From contig NZ_FNJC01000001.1 in NCBI RefSeq assembly GCF_900104305.1, positions 610,543 to 674,542 on the forward strand: a DNA stretch of 64,000 bases. The letters run 5' to 3'. The position numbers and the translations under genes are program-made. Positions 7,535 through 16,737 of the stretch are shown in pieces. Every line of letters begins with the position of its first letter. The first letter of the stretch is position 1. The stretch comes from Filomicrobium insigne (GTDB taxonomy: Bacteria; Pseudomonadota; Alphaproteobacteria; Rhizobiales; Hyphomicrobiaceae). The notes under the pieces were generated by a model. It did not search any database, was not told where the DNA came from, and saw nothing but the letters and a program-made list of their open reading frames with translations.

Positions 7535-8230
7535 TTAAGCTACCTTTCTGGATTCCTGGGCGAGCGTGTCAGCCAGTTCCTGGAGGTTCGCGGTGATGTA
7601 GGTCGGCTGTACGCCGATCTGCAGCATGGGCTGACGGGCTCTATTGGTCCAAGCGCAGCGCAGGCCCTGACGCATGGCTCCAACCACTTCCCAGAAGTGG
7701 CCCGTGACCCACAGAATGTCTTCCTTGGCGCATCCGGCACGCTCAATTCCAAGTTGGAAAACCCTTGGTGAAGGCTTGAACGCGCGGGCCTCCTCGCCGG
7801 AGCTTATGATCTCATCGATGTAGTCGATCGTTCCCGCGAAGCGACTGTGATCTTCGATCATCTTCTTGGTCGGGTTGGCGACGATCTTGACCGTCAGGCC
7901 CTGCTCCTTGAACGACTTGAGGGCGCCAATGACATCCGGGTAGGCCCGCAGCCGGTGATACTCGCCGTTGATTTCTTTGATCGTGGCGCAGCTGAGCTTT
8001 ACGCCCTGATGTTCCAGAGCCCAGCGGAGACAAGCTTCGGTAAGGTCTGGGTGGGGGACGAAGTTGTCGGCCAGGGTCGTGTAGAACATCGCCCATTTCT
8101 GTTGGAAGCGCCAATCAGCAGCGATCCGATGGGCCAAGTGGGATTCTTGGACGTACTGTTCGATGACATCGGCGATCGAGTAGTTATCGACGAGGGTACC
8201 CCAGGTATCGAAGAGAAGTGTCTTAGTCAT
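7535..8230 (-). CDS. HAD hydrolase of the haloacid dehalogenase type II family, altered active site
   Basis: This 231-residue cytoplasmic HAD enzyme resembles L-2-haloacid dehalogenases: nucleophile Asp8 in LFDTWGTL, Arg41, and Lys152 in FKPSPRVFQ are conserved, and the total length matches. Other positions differ. The usual Ser-Asn-Gly motif is Ala118-Asn119-Pro120, and the Ser-x-Asn-x-x-Asp loop reads TGHFWEVVGA, putting His178 and Glu181 where Asn and Asp are typical. The gene has GGAG before its ATG and lies 9 nt after the permease gene, so it is firmly in the transporter operon. Dehalogenation of an imported haloacid is possible, but the changes leave the reaction open. Confidence 0.8.
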   Translation of the reverse strand: MTKTLLFDTWGTLVDNYSIADVIEQYVQESHLAHRIAADWRFQQKWAMFYTTLADNFVPHPDLTEACLRWALEHQGVKLSCATIKEINGEYHRLRAYPDVIGALKSFKEQGLTVKIVANPTKKMIEDHSRFAGTIDYIDEIISSGEEARAFKPSPRVFQLGIERAGCAKEDILWVTGHFWEVVGAMRQGLRCAWTNRARQPMLQIGVQPTYITANLQELADTLAQESRKVA

Positions 8231-8239
8231 ATTAGTCTC

Positions 8240-10186
8240 CTATGGTTTGAGTGAACTGGGTTTGGAAATCGAGTAGGGGCCGAGAGCGACCGGCGACGAA
8301 CCGACCTCTTTGCGGCGCTGTTCCTGCCAGGTACGGAGGATCAGAACGATCGCAGCAGCGATGACGATGGCTGCGACGAGAACCCACTGAGTCGCCAGGT
8401 AGGCGCAGTGCAGCGCGGGGCCGAGGAGCAGAGCCAGACGCTCGATCCGACGCAACGGCCGTCCCATGACCCCATAAATCGCGGCGCCCCACATCACGAT
8501 TGCTGCCATCAGTGACAGGCAGGCAAACGTGGCTCTCAGCCCGACATCGGGGAATGCCAGGATCGAGGGGAAGACGACGAACGTGTAGGGGATCAGGATC
8601 GCGACAAGCGACATACGGGCTGCTTCACGTACGGTGGCGTAGAACCCGGCTCCCGAAATCCGGGTCGCCGCCAGAACGCCGACGGCGACCGGCGGTGTAA
8701 CAGCGGAGAAGATCGCGAAGTAGAACCCGAAGAAGTGCGCGGCCATTGCCGGGACGCCGAGATCAATCAAGAACGGGATCATCACGATGGCGATCAGCGC
8801 ATAGGCTGCGGGCGTCGGCAGGCCGAGGCCGATAAGCATGGACAAGACCATGCCAAGAAGCAGTCCGAGCGCCACGTTATCGCCCGCCGCGACCATGATC
8901 GTGCGGCCCAACTCGAAGCCCGCTCCGGTCGTGATCAGGACCTGCACCAGAATACCGATGCCTGCCATGATCAGACCAAGCTGCAGAGCGGAAATCGTAC
9001 CGTAAGTCGCGCCAGCCCAAAGCTCTGTCCAACTGGGGCGATACTGCGCCGGCCGCAGGAAAGAGAGCGTAAGCAATAGCCCGAGCGCCCAGAACGCTGC
9101 ATAACCAGCCGAATAGCGCAGGTAGAGAAGGGTAACGAGCACGCCGAACGAAATCAGGAATGACGGCAGCGTCCACAAGATCCCTGCGACATCGACCGGC
9201 TCGTTGGAGCGCTCGAGGCCTGGCGTGGCTTCCGCCAGGAAATAGGCCGCGATGAAGACCGTCAGAACGAACAAGAACGCGGGTATGATCGCAGCTGCAG
9301 CGACTTCGACGTAAGGAACACCAAGATTGACGGCGATTAGAAATCCGCCCAAGCCCATGATGGGTGGAATGAGCTGACTGCCGAGCGACGAGACAACTTC
9401 AACTGCACCCGCCGCGGCCCCGCTTAGCCCTCGTTGCTTCATCGAGGTGATCGTGACCGGGCCTGACAAGGCGACATTGGCGACTGCTTGTCCCGTGACC
9501 ATGCCGATAGCCGAACTGGCCAGGATACTCGAATAGCAAATCCCGCCGCGGCTTACGCTGAGGAGCAGCTTCCCGACCTCGTTGAACATGTCGAGAATAC
9601 GCGTTCCCTTCAGCAGTCCACCGAAGAGGATGATCAGGAACAACGTATCGGCGGAAACGGGAATCCCCCAGAGCACGCCACGCGCGCCGCCCATGCCAGC
9701 GAGGTAGCTCATGATGACGTCGCTACTGGGGGATTCGTAGTTGAACGCACCAGGTAGCAGATCCCCGAATGCGAAATAGAGCGTGGACAGGAATATCAAA
9801 CCTGCCAGGACACTGCCCCAGACGAGATAGACCAACACAATAACGGCTGCGAGTACGCAAAAGCCGGCAATGAAGTCCGTCTGGGTGATGAAGGGCTGGC
9901 GCAGTTCTAACTCGCCAACGATCAGGTGAAGATAGGCGGTGGCCGCCAAGCCAATGATAAGGACAGCGATGAGCGGCCATCGCCCCAAGCGTGCTTTGGG
10001 GGAAGCGTCGGAAGCTGACCACTCCGTCAGGAGCGATAGCCCCACGACTGCGAGCACCAGTCCGAGATGGAAGTAGTAAAATTCGAGGGCGCCATGGATT
10101 GGATAGATAATAATAGCAAGTTGATATGCTATTGCCAGGGCTATGGTCGCGTCTCGAAGCAGTCGAATAGACGTATAGCCGAGCAC
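8240..10186 (-). CDS. TRAP transporter fused permease (DctQ-DctM type)
   Basis: This 648-residue inner-membrane protein combines the small (4-helix, residues about 1-170) and large (about 170-580) TRAP subunits, the form that pairs with TAXI receptors. Family landmarks include the repeated glycine-rich transport segments (LLLGMVLSMLIGLGLPTPAAYALIA and a GGLLKGTRILDMFNEV region) and a C-terminal extension with extra helices. Import is driven by an ion gradient and not by ATP. The start is GTG with AGGAG nine bases upstream. It is the first structural gene of the cluster, 138 nt after the Crp-family regulator stop, with a Crp-type palindrome in between. Confidence 0.9.
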   Translation of the reverse strand: MLGYTSIRLLRDATIALAIAYQLAIIIYPIHGALEFYYFHLGLVLAVVGLSLLTEWSASDASPKARLGRWPLIAVLIIGLAATAYLHLIVGELELRQPFITQTDFIAGFCVLAAVIVLVYLVWGSVLAGLIFLSTLYFAFGDLLPGAFNYESPSSDVIMSYLAGMGGARGVLWGIPVSADTLFLIILFGGLLKGTRILDMFNEVGKLLLSVSRGGICYSSILASSAIGMVTGQAVANVALSGPVTITSMKQRGLSGAAAGAVEVVSSLGSQLIPPIMGLGGFLIAVNLGVPYVEVAAAAIIPAFLFVLTVFIAAYFLAEATPGLERSNEPVDVAGILWTLPSFLISFGVLVTLLYLRYSAGYAAFWALGLLLTLSFLRPAQYRPSWTELWAGATYGTISALQLGLIMAGIGILVQVLITTGAGFELGRTIMVAAGDNVALGLLLGMVLSMLIGLGLPTPAAYALIAIVMIPFLIDLGVPAMAAHFFGFYFAIFSAVTPPVAVGVLAATRISGAGFYATVREAARMSLVAILIPYTFVVFPSILAFPDVGLRATFACLSLMAAIVMWGAAIYGVMGRPLRRIERLALLLGPALHCAYLATQWVLVAAIVIAAAIVLILRTWQEQRRKEVGSSPVALGPYSISKPSSLKP

Positions 10187-10277
10187 GGTTACTCGCTCCT
10201 CTTTGCGTTTCCTCTATGCGCTCATTTCAGCGCTTATGTTTTGGCAAAGAAAAGCTAGCAGATGGCGCGGTATGCTC

Positions 10278-10295
10278 CTGTCAATTGGATGACAG
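10278..10295. promoter_or_regulatory. Crp/Fnr-type palindrome upstream of the TRAP operon
   Basis: CTGTCA-N6-TGACAG is a perfect inverted repeat with the arm spacing typical of Crp-family sites. It lies between the Crp-family regulator gene and the first TRAP gene, about 92 nt before that gene's start, so the neighbouring regulator is the natural candidate to bind it. No experimental evidence is available. Confidence 0.5.
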
Positions 10296-10324
10296 CTGCA
10301 TGAATTCGTCGAAAAAGAAACGCG

Positions 10325-11044
10325 CTAGAGGCAGGGGCCGTCGTCGGCTTCGATGAGGTCTTGCAGACCTTCGATATCGATCACGATGATGTGCCGATCC
10401 TGAATATCGATCAGTCCCACGCGCCGGAAATCCTGGAGTCCCCGGTTTGTCCATTGACGTGACGACCCAATGAGCGTCGCGATATCGCCTTGGTTCACCC
10501 AGTAACGGATGAGAGTGCCTTGACCGCATTGCTCGCCGTAGGATTCACACAGGAGCAATAGCAACCGCGCGAGCCGCTCTCGGACGTTTTCAGTGCCGAG
10601 TAGCTGATACAGGATCGATACCCAACGCAGCTTTGCTGTCAGGCTGCGATGAAACCACCAGAGAACTTCCGGGTGGGCCCGCGCCACACTCCCTGCCCTT
10701 TCACCGCTGATCGACAATAGTCGCGTGCGGCTGAGGGTTTTTCCTGACCAGACGTGCCCCGCCCTCTCGAATAGGTCCGGCCCACCGACAAGATCTCCTG
10801 CGCTCCAATAGGACAGCGTCGATTCTTTCCCAGATGGGGAGACGTAGTAGACCCGCACGAGCCCATCTAGGATCAAGGAGGTATGGGTATGGGTAGATTC
10901 CTGCTCGAATAGCTGACTTCCTGCAGGGAGGATGCGCAGTTCTCCGGCGCGGAATAGCGCTTCCCGAGCCTCAACGCTCAGGTCAGGCAGAACCGCAATG
11001 TCCTGAGGATCGATCGAAATGGTTTTCTCGTCACGATCCAACAT
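10325..11044 (-). CDS. Crp/Fnr-family transcriptional regulator
   Basis: This 239-residue regulator has an N-terminal cyclic-nucleotide-binding-like beta barrel (about 20-140, with GELRILPAGSQLFEQ and the SLILDGLVRVYYVSPSGKE turn) and a C-terminal winged helix (about 165-235, recognition region IATLIGSSRQWTNRGLQDF). It lacks the N-terminal cysteine cluster of Fnr, so oxygen sensing through an iron-sulfur cluster is unlikely. The cAMP-binding arginine motif is not evident either, which leaves the effector unknown. It is transcribed toward the TRAP/amidase cluster and probably regulates it, activating or repressing in response to the substrate. Confidence 0.88.
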   Translation of the reverse strand: MLDRDEKTISIDPQDIAVLPDLSVEAREALFRAGELRILPAGSQLFEQESTHTHTSLILDGLVRVYYVSPSGKESTLSYWSAGDLVGGPDLFERAGHVWSGKTLSRTRLLSISGERAGSVARAHPEVLWWFHRSLTAKLRWVSILYQLLGTENVRERLARLLLLLCESYGEQCGQGTLIRYWVNQGDIATLIGSSRQWTNRGLQDFRRVGLIDIQDRHIIVIDIEGLQDLIEADDGPCL

Positions 11045-11203
11045 TTGGGGTTTGCAATTCCAGTTGCTGACAAAGCCTAGGCGTTCCTAATCTAGAGACA
11101 AATCGCCTTTGAGGGGAGCCCCCTTGTAAAGAGCTTCTCCAGCTCCGTAGTTTTCTCAAGCGGGCTTCTTGATCGCCCGTAACATGGGATGACTGTTCGG
11201 CCT

Positions 11204-11239
11204 AAAGAAAGCGTCCAGACACGTGCCGTGTCCAGACGC
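11204..11239 (-). terminator. Rho-independent terminator of the cus operon
   Basis: On the minus strand, ten nt after the cusF stop, the 29-nt sequence 11211-11239 can fold into a 13-bp stem (two G-U pairs) with a 3-nt loop, and it is followed by TTTCTTT (11210-11204). Position and shape fit termination of the copper operon. Confidence 0.8.
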
Positions 11240-11248
11240 TTGTTGGCG

Positions 11249-11599
11249 CTACTTCGCGGGCAGAATCTCGATTGCGCGGTATTGCTTGTCCCGGCCAAGC
11301 TTTACTTTGAAATCGACCTTGTCTCCCGCTTTGATGCCGCCGAGTTCCACATGCTTGGTTACAGGTAGGTCCATCGTCATGGTCGGCCAGCCTACGTCCG
11401 GCATCGGTTCGTGAGTCAAGTTGATGAGGCCTTTGTCAGCATCAACCGAATTGATAACACCAACGCCAGAAGCTTCCGTGCCCGGCTTCACCTCCATTTG
11501 ACCATGGACGGAATGATCCATTTTCATGTCTTGCGATGCGACAGGGCTCGTACTGATGAAGAGGCCCAGTACCGCAGCGGAAACGAACGTTCTAACCAT
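11249..11599 (-). CDS. cusF: CusF-like periplasmic copper/silver-binding protein
   Basis: This 116-residue protein has a Sec signal (1-22, ending PVASQ) and a CusF OB-fold domain (about 40-115). The metal-binding residues are visible in the THEPMPDVGWPTMTMDL segment: one His, one Trp and the Met-x-Met pair that hold Cu(I) or Ag(I) by a cation-pi and thioether arrangement. A Met/His-rich linker (DMKMDHSVHGQM) precedes it. It hands the metal to the CusB adaptor in the periplasm. The gene starts right after the cusA stop and ends the operon before a terminator. Expression is likely coupled to cusBA. Confidence 0.93.
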   Translation of the reverse strand: MVRTFVSAAVLGLFISTSPVASQDMKMDHSVHGQMEVKPGTEASGVGVINSVDADKGLINLTHEPMPDVGWPTMTMDLPVTKHVELGGIKAGDKVDFKVKLGRDKQYRAIEILPAK

Positions 11600-14500
11600 T
11601 TAAACTTCCTCCTTTGGATTGAGACGAGCTGGAAATCCGCCGTGCTGTTCAGCGGGATGTGCGAGAGGACGGACCTCAGTGCTATCGCGCTGAATGTCGT
11701 TGGATTTCGTGTTGAAACGCCGCCCCTCCCAAATGAGATAGACGACTGGAATGACGAACATCGTGAGGAGCGTGGTGGAGGCCATGCCGCCGAGCATGGG
11801 CAACGCGATGCGCCGCATAACGTCGGCGCCCAGTCCCTCAGTGAAAAAGATCGGCGCGAGACCTGCCACGATTGTGAGGACCGTCATTAGTTTGGGGCGC
11901 ACACGCATGGCGGCACCGGCAATGACCGCGTCCTGAAGTTCAGCGAAGCTTTTCGGTGGGCGCTCGCGCATCTGCTGATCAATGTACAGCAACATCACAA
12001 CGGCTGTTTCGACCGCGATCCCGCCAAGCGCGATGAACCCGACGGCAACGGCGACCGAGAAATTATAGCCTGCGAGATAAACGGCCCAGAGGCCGCCGAT
12101 CAGCCCGAACGGCAACGACAGCATGATGATGAGCGTCCGGTCGAGCTTACCGAAGTGCAGCATCAGCAGGACGAAGATAATGAGCACCACAGCCGGGATC
12201 GCGATCGTCAGCCGTTCACGCGCCTCCTGCATTTGCTCAAACTGACCGGACCAGGATATCGCATAGCCGGGCGGCAGATCGATCGAACCCGCAATGATGC
12301 TTTGAGCTTCCGCTACGTATCCGCCGATATCGCGATCCGCGATGTCGACAAAGACCCAGCCAGTCAGTCGCGCATTCTCGGAGCGGATGAGCGGCGGGCC
12401 GTCGACGTACGCAATTTCAGCGAGTTCCGCGAGTGGAATGTGATGTCCAGCAGGTGTGGGCACGAGAATGTCGCCAATCTGCTCAGTCGTCTCGCGGAAC
12501 GGGCGATCGTAGCGAAGGATAATGTCGTAGCGTTCACGTCCTTGGACACTTTCGGCGAGCTTCATCCCGCCCAGCGCCGTCTGGATAACGGATTGGAAGA
12601 CGGCAAGATCAATATTACGGCGGGCGAGTTCTCGTCGGTCCGGCCGGATCTCAAGGTACTTTCCACCCTGCACGCGATCAGCAAATGCGGAGCGCGTGCC
12701 CGGCACATCCTTGACGGCACTCTCAATTGCCAAGGCGAGACGCTCAATCGTCTGCAGATTGTCGCCTGAGATTTTGATGCCAATCGGTGTACGAATCCCG
12801 GTTGAGATCATGTCCATCCGGATCTTGATCGGGTATCCCCAGGAATTGACGAGGCCGGGAAGTTTCGTCCGTTGATCAAGCTCAGCGATAAGATCGTTCT
12901 TCGTCAGGCCCGGCCGCCATTCGTCCTGTGGTTTGAGCTTGATCCAGGTCTCGATCATGGAGATCGGCGCTGGATCTGTTGCCGTGTCGGCGCGGCCGAG
13001 TTTTCCGAAAACACGCTCCACTTCAGGAACCGTTTTGATCAATCGGTTGGTCTGAGCCAGCACCTCCTTCGCCTTTGTGATTGAAACGCCAGGAAGCGTC
13101 GTCGGCATATAAAGCAACTCACCCTCATAGAGCGCGGGCATGAACTCGCTGCCTGTGTTCCAGATCGGATACGCAATCGACACCGTGGCCGCCAACGTAA
13201 GCAGGATCACAAGCCAGCGTGCTTTGAGTGCAATCGACAAGAGCGGCCGATAGGCTGAAACGAACACCCAGTTCAGCGGATTACGCATCTCGGGAAGGAG
13301 GCGCCCGCGCACGAGCCACAACATCAACACTGGGACCAGCGTCACGGAGAGGAACGCGGCAAAAGCCATGGCATAAGTCTTGGTGTAGGCGAGGGGTGCA
13401 AAGAGACGATAGCTTTGCCCCGTGAGTGCGAAGACAGGCAGGAAGGATACGGTGATGATCAGAAGTGAGAAGAACAGCCCCGGCCCCACTTCCTTTGCCG
13501 CCAGAACGAGAGCGTCTCTGCGTTCTCGCGCAGATGTCTCTTGAGGGAGTGCCGACAGTTTCCGGTGGGCGTTTTCCACCATGACGATAGACGCATCAAC
13601 CATCGCACCTATGGCGATCGCGATACCCCCAAGTGACATGATGTTCGCTGTGATGCCCTGCTCTGCCATGACGATGAATGCAGCAAGTACACCGAGCGGC
13701 AGCGTGATGATCGCGACGAACGCCGAGCGGACGTGAAGCAGGAACAGGAAGCAGACGATTGCGACGACGATGCCCTCTTCGACCAACTTCGTCGTCAGGT
13801 ATTTCACGGCACCTTGGATGAGCGGTGCGCGGTCGTAGACCGTGACAATCTCCACGCCTTTTGGAAGGCCGGCCTGAAGGGTGGCCAACTTCTTCTTTAC
13901 CCCCTCAATCACGTCGAGGGCGTTTTCACCTGAGCGCATGACGATGATACCGCTGACGACTTCTCCGTCACCGCCAAGCTCAACAACACCACGTCGAAGT
14001 TCCGGACCTTCCACCACGTTGGCGATATCAGACAGAAGAACCGGCGTGCCCCTTGCCGAATAAACGACCACGTCCTTCAACTGATCGAGGTTCTGGATGT
14101 AGCCCGTCGAACGAATGATCAGCTCAGTTTCCGCCTGCTCGATCACCCGGCCGCCAACCTCACTGGATGCAGCTTTAACCGCCTCCCGAATGCGGGAAAG
14201 AGGCACGTCGTAAGCACGGAGCCGGTTGGGGTCGACAAGGACTTGGTATTCCTTCACAAACCCGCCGACGGACGCCACTTCCGATACGCCAGGGACCGTC
14301 GCCAATTCGTACTTCAAGAACCAATCCTGAAGTGTGCGCAACTGCGCCAGGTCGCGCGTGCCGGTGTGGTCAACAAGCGCATATTGAAAGATCCAGCCGA
14401 CGCCAGTCGCGTCGGGCCCGAGTTGTGGATTGGCGTTTTCCGGGAGCGATCCTTGAACCGACGATAAGGCTTCGATGACGCGGGAGCGCGCCCAGTACTG

Positions 14501-14854
14501 GTCCACATCGTCTTCAAAAATGACGTAGACAAAACTTGTTCCGAACAGCGAGAAGCCACGTACGGCCTTGGTGCGCGGCAGTCCGAGCAGTGTTGTTGAG
14601 AGTGGGTATGTAACGAGATCCTCAACGATTTGAGGCGACTGGCCGGCAAACTCCGTGCGAATAATGACTTGCGTATCGGTGAGGTCGGGGATTGCATCGA
14701 GCGGCGATTTCTCTATTGCAAGCCATCCCATGATGATGAGCGCCAATGCCCCCACCAGAACGAGGAGTTGGTTATTGACGGACCAATCAATGACCCGCGC
14801 GACCGCAGACTCCGTCGGATCATGGCCTGTAAAATCGTCAGGTCGCGTGGTCAT
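11600..14854 (-). CDS. cusA: CusA-type heavy-metal RND efflux pump
   Basis: This 1084-residue protein is the trimeric inner-membrane pump that expels Cu(I)/Ag(I) using the proton gradient. It has the RND layout: one N-terminal helix (VIDWSVNNQLLVLVGALALI), a large periplasmic domain, five helices, a second periplasmic domain and five more helices. Heavy-metal-type features include ETWIKLKPQDEWRPGLTKN in the porter domain and the charged helix-4 region (GAMVDASIVMVENAHRK). The ATG at 14854 is chosen over an open start at 14887 because GGAGG lies seven bases before it. It lies between cusB and cusF with near-zero spacing. Whether zinc or cobalt is also exported cannot be told, but CusF next door points to copper/silver. 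Confidence 0.95.
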   Translation of the reverse strand: MTTRPDDFTGHDPTESAVARVIDWSVNNQLLVLVGALALIIMGWLAIEKSPLDAIPDLTDTQVIIRTEFAGQSPQIVEDLVTYPLSTTLLGLPRTKAVRGFSLFGTSFVYVIFEDDVDQYWARSRVIEALSSVQGSLPENANPQLGPDATGVGWIFQYALVDHTGTRDLAQLRTLQDWFLKYELATVPGVSEVASVGGFVKEYQVLVDPNRLRAYDVPLSRIREAVKAASSEVGGRVIEQAETELIIRSTGYIQNLDQLKDVVVYSARGTPVLLSDIANVVEGPELRRGVVELGGDGEVVSGIIVMRSGENALDVIEGVKKKLATLQAGLPKGVEIVTVYDRAPLIQGAVKYLTTKLVEEGIVVAIVCFLFLLHVRSAFVAIITLPLGVLAAFIVMAEQGITANIMSLGGIAIAIGAMVDASIVMVENAHRKLSALPQETSARERRDALVLAAKEVGPGLFFSLLIITVSFLPVFALTGQSYRLFAPLAYTKTYAMAFAAFLSVTLVPVLMLWLVRGRLLPEMRNPLNWVFVSAYRPLLSIALKARWLVILLTLAATVSIAYPIWNTGSEFMPALYEGELLYMPTTLPGVSITKAKEVLAQTNRLIKTVPEVERVFGKLGRADTATDPAPISMIETWIKLKPQDEWRPGLTKNDLIAELDQRTKLPGLVNSWGYPIKIRMDMISTGIRTPIGIKISGDNLQTIERLALAIESAVKDVPGTRSAFADRVQGGKYLEIRPDRRELARRNIDLAVFQSVIQTALGGMKLAESVQGRERYDIILRYDRPFRETTEQIGDILVPTPAGHHIPLAELAEIAYVDGPPLIRSENARLTGWVFVDIADRDIGGYVAEAQSIIAGSIDLPPGYAISWSGQFEQMQEARERLTIAIPAVVLIIFVLLMLHFGKLDRTLIIMLSLPFGLIGGLWAVYLAGYNFSVAVAVGFIALGGIAVETAVVMLLYIDQQMRERPPKSFAELQDAVIAGAAMRVRPKLMTVLTIVAGLAPIFFTEGLGADVMRRIALPMLGGMASTTLLTMFVIPVVYLIWEGRRFNTKSNDIQRDSTEVRPLAHPAEQHGGFPARLNPKEEV

Positions 14855-14883
14855 TGCTGCGCCTCCATTTCGCGTCGACGCGA

Positions 14884-16635
14884 TCAATGCTGATGACCCG
14901 GCATGGTCTTGGGTTTGGTGGACGGCATTTCTTCCGCAGCGGCATTCGCCGATGCCGCTCCCTCTTCAGGTGCAGGCTGAGAGTAGGAAATCATTGACGA
15001 TGAACCTTTGCCGTAAGGGTTCAACTCGCGCCCTTCGAGTTGAAGCCACATGCGGGCAGATCCGTCGTCTTTCCAGAGCGCGATCTTCTTTTCGCGATAA
15101 TGGTCCGGCGCCCCTTCGCGTATCCAGGGCGCAACAGCGTCGACAAGCGTTGCGAGCGCCGCTTTCACCTCGCTGTCTGTTTTGGCTGCCTGCGCATCGC
15201 GGATCGCCTTCACGGCATCTTCCATAACGAAGGCGAGCCTCGTGTGCTGGAAAGCTGGCCACAGAAGCGTCTTCACTTCGATCGCTGGATCTAGAAACTT
15301 CGGCTCAACCTGGTAGCCATCCGTTAGCGTCTCATGGAGATAGAGCGCGGCATCGACAAAATGATCGACCATCGCAAATTGCGCTGAATCGAGCTTGAGT
15401 AGGGACAGTGGCAGTTGCAGCCGCTCAAGTTTCCGGAAACTTTCACGCAGGGCACTTTCGGAATCGATGAGGAATTGCCCTGATACGACGATATCGTCGC
15501 CGGCTTCGATCTCGCCGCCGATCTCCGTCCAACGTCCCGAAATGAGCCCCGTCGTCACGGTGCGCGGTTCAAATCGTCCTCCGCCAAGGGACGCTACGAC
15601 ATATCGTGCACCGCCACTCTTCAGAATGGCCTCCGACGGAACCGCGAGCCGCTGCTCAGTTCCAACTTCAAAGGCGACATCGGCATAGGCTCCCGGCCGT
15701 AACTGCCCGTCCTTGTTATCAAGAACGAGGCGCACCTGCCCTGTCCGGGTCGCTGGATCAATCGTCGGGTAGACGTACTCGACTTTGGCGAAAACTTCGC
15801 GCCCCGGAATGTTGGGAAAGGTCACGCGCGCTGGAATGCCAGGCTCGATAAAGGAGAGGTCTTTCTCCGACACGCTGACCATTAGCCAGACCTGCGAATA
15901 ATCCTGAATTCTGGTGAGTATCGTGCCGCGCTTCACGTAACTTCCTGGGCGCAAATCGATCATTGTCACCGTGCCGTCACGGTCGGCATAAAAGGGCACA
16001 AACTCCATCACCTCGCGGCTGTGTCTGAGTTCGGCGATGGTGCGCTTCTGCATGCCGAACGCTTTAAGGCGGGTCTCTACAGATTGGATCCGCGTGCGGC
16101 TTTGGCCGCTCAGGGCTTCGAGATAGTCTCGCTGAGATACGATGAACTCCGGTGCGTACAGCGTAAACAGAAGGTCGCCTTTCCTCACGGCATCGCCGAT
16201 GGCCCGGATGCGCAGATCCTCTATCCAGGCCTCGGTACGCGCAGACATTTCCGTTTGCAGCCGTTCATTCTCGGAGATGCGGCCGAAGCTCCGGACGATT
16301 CGTCCGAAGCTCGTTTGCTCGGCCTTCGCTATCCGGACACCCATGGTTTGAAGTGTCTCTGGAGCCACCACGATCGCCGTCCGCTGCTGACCTTCGGAAG
16401 CCGCTTCGGCTGCACCATCACTTTCAAGTTTGACCAGATCCATGCCGCAGATAGGACAAGCACCGAATTCGGACGCGATGTAGTGGGGGTGCATCGGGCA
16501 CGTCCATTTGACGTCACCCTTCTTTGCGTCCGACGGTTGGCTACCCGGGGTTTCCGTCGCGTACGTTGGTAAGCCGCTGGAGAGCGGGAGCAACATGACC
16601 AGAAAGGCTGCGATCACAAGCCGATGGTATTTCAT
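14884..16635 (-). CDS. cusB: CusB-type periplasmic adaptor with N-terminal metal-binding and C-terminal helical domains
   Basis: This 583-residue membrane-fusion protein links the pump to an outer-membrane channel. After a signal peptide (1-26) comes a heavy-metal-binding domain, residues 45-70 (WTCPMHP...GACPICGMDLV), then the hairpin, lipoyl and beta-barrel parts (RPGSYVKRGTILTRI region), and finally a roughly 170-residue helical domain (VDHFVDAALYLHETL... onward) of the DUF3347 type. The C-terminal domain is not in E. coli CusB. ATG 16635 follows AAGGAA at good spacing; the longer open frame to 16674 lacks a site. No CusC outer-membrane channel gene is found in the window. Confidence 0.93.
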   Translation of the reverse strand: MKYHRLVIAAFLVMLLPLSSGLPTYATETPGSQPSDAKKGDVKWTCPMHPHYIASEFGACPICGMDLVKLESDGAAEAASEGQQRTAIVVAPETLQTMGVRIAKAEQTSFGRIVRSFGRISENERLQTEMSARTEAWIEDLRIRAIGDAVRKGDLLFTLYAPEFIVSQRDYLEALSGQSRTRIQSVETRLKAFGMQKRTIAELRHSREVMEFVPFYADRDGTVTMIDLRPGSYVKRGTILTRIQDYSQVWLMVSVSEKDLSFIEPGIPARVTFPNIPGREVFAKVEYVYPTIDPATRTGQVRLVLDNKDGQLRPGAYADVAFEVGTEQRLAVPSEAILKSGGARYVVASLGGGRFEPRTVTTGLISGRWTEIGGEIEAGDDIVVSGQFLIDSESALRESFRKLERLQLPLSLLKLDSAQFAMVDHFVDAALYLHETLTDGYQVEPKFLDPAIEVKTLLWPAFQHTRLAFVMEDAVKAIRDAQAAKTDSEVKAALATLVDAVAPWIREGAPDHYREKKIALWKDDGSARMWLQLEGRELNPYGKGSSSMISYSQPAPEEGAASANAAAEEMPSTKPKTMPGHQH

Positions 16636-16737
16636 GAGAAATTCCTTGAAGAGGGTCCTGCCCCAGGCGTGCAAACGCCAAGGCTCGACCGCCCCATCGC
16701 TTCATCGAGGGCGGCGCAATGAACTCTTCAAAGGTTC

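Noticed and set aside
12155-12769. Plus-strand ORF of 204 residues inside cusA
   Set aside because: Opposite-strand shadow of the efflux pump, His/Gln-biased with no motif.
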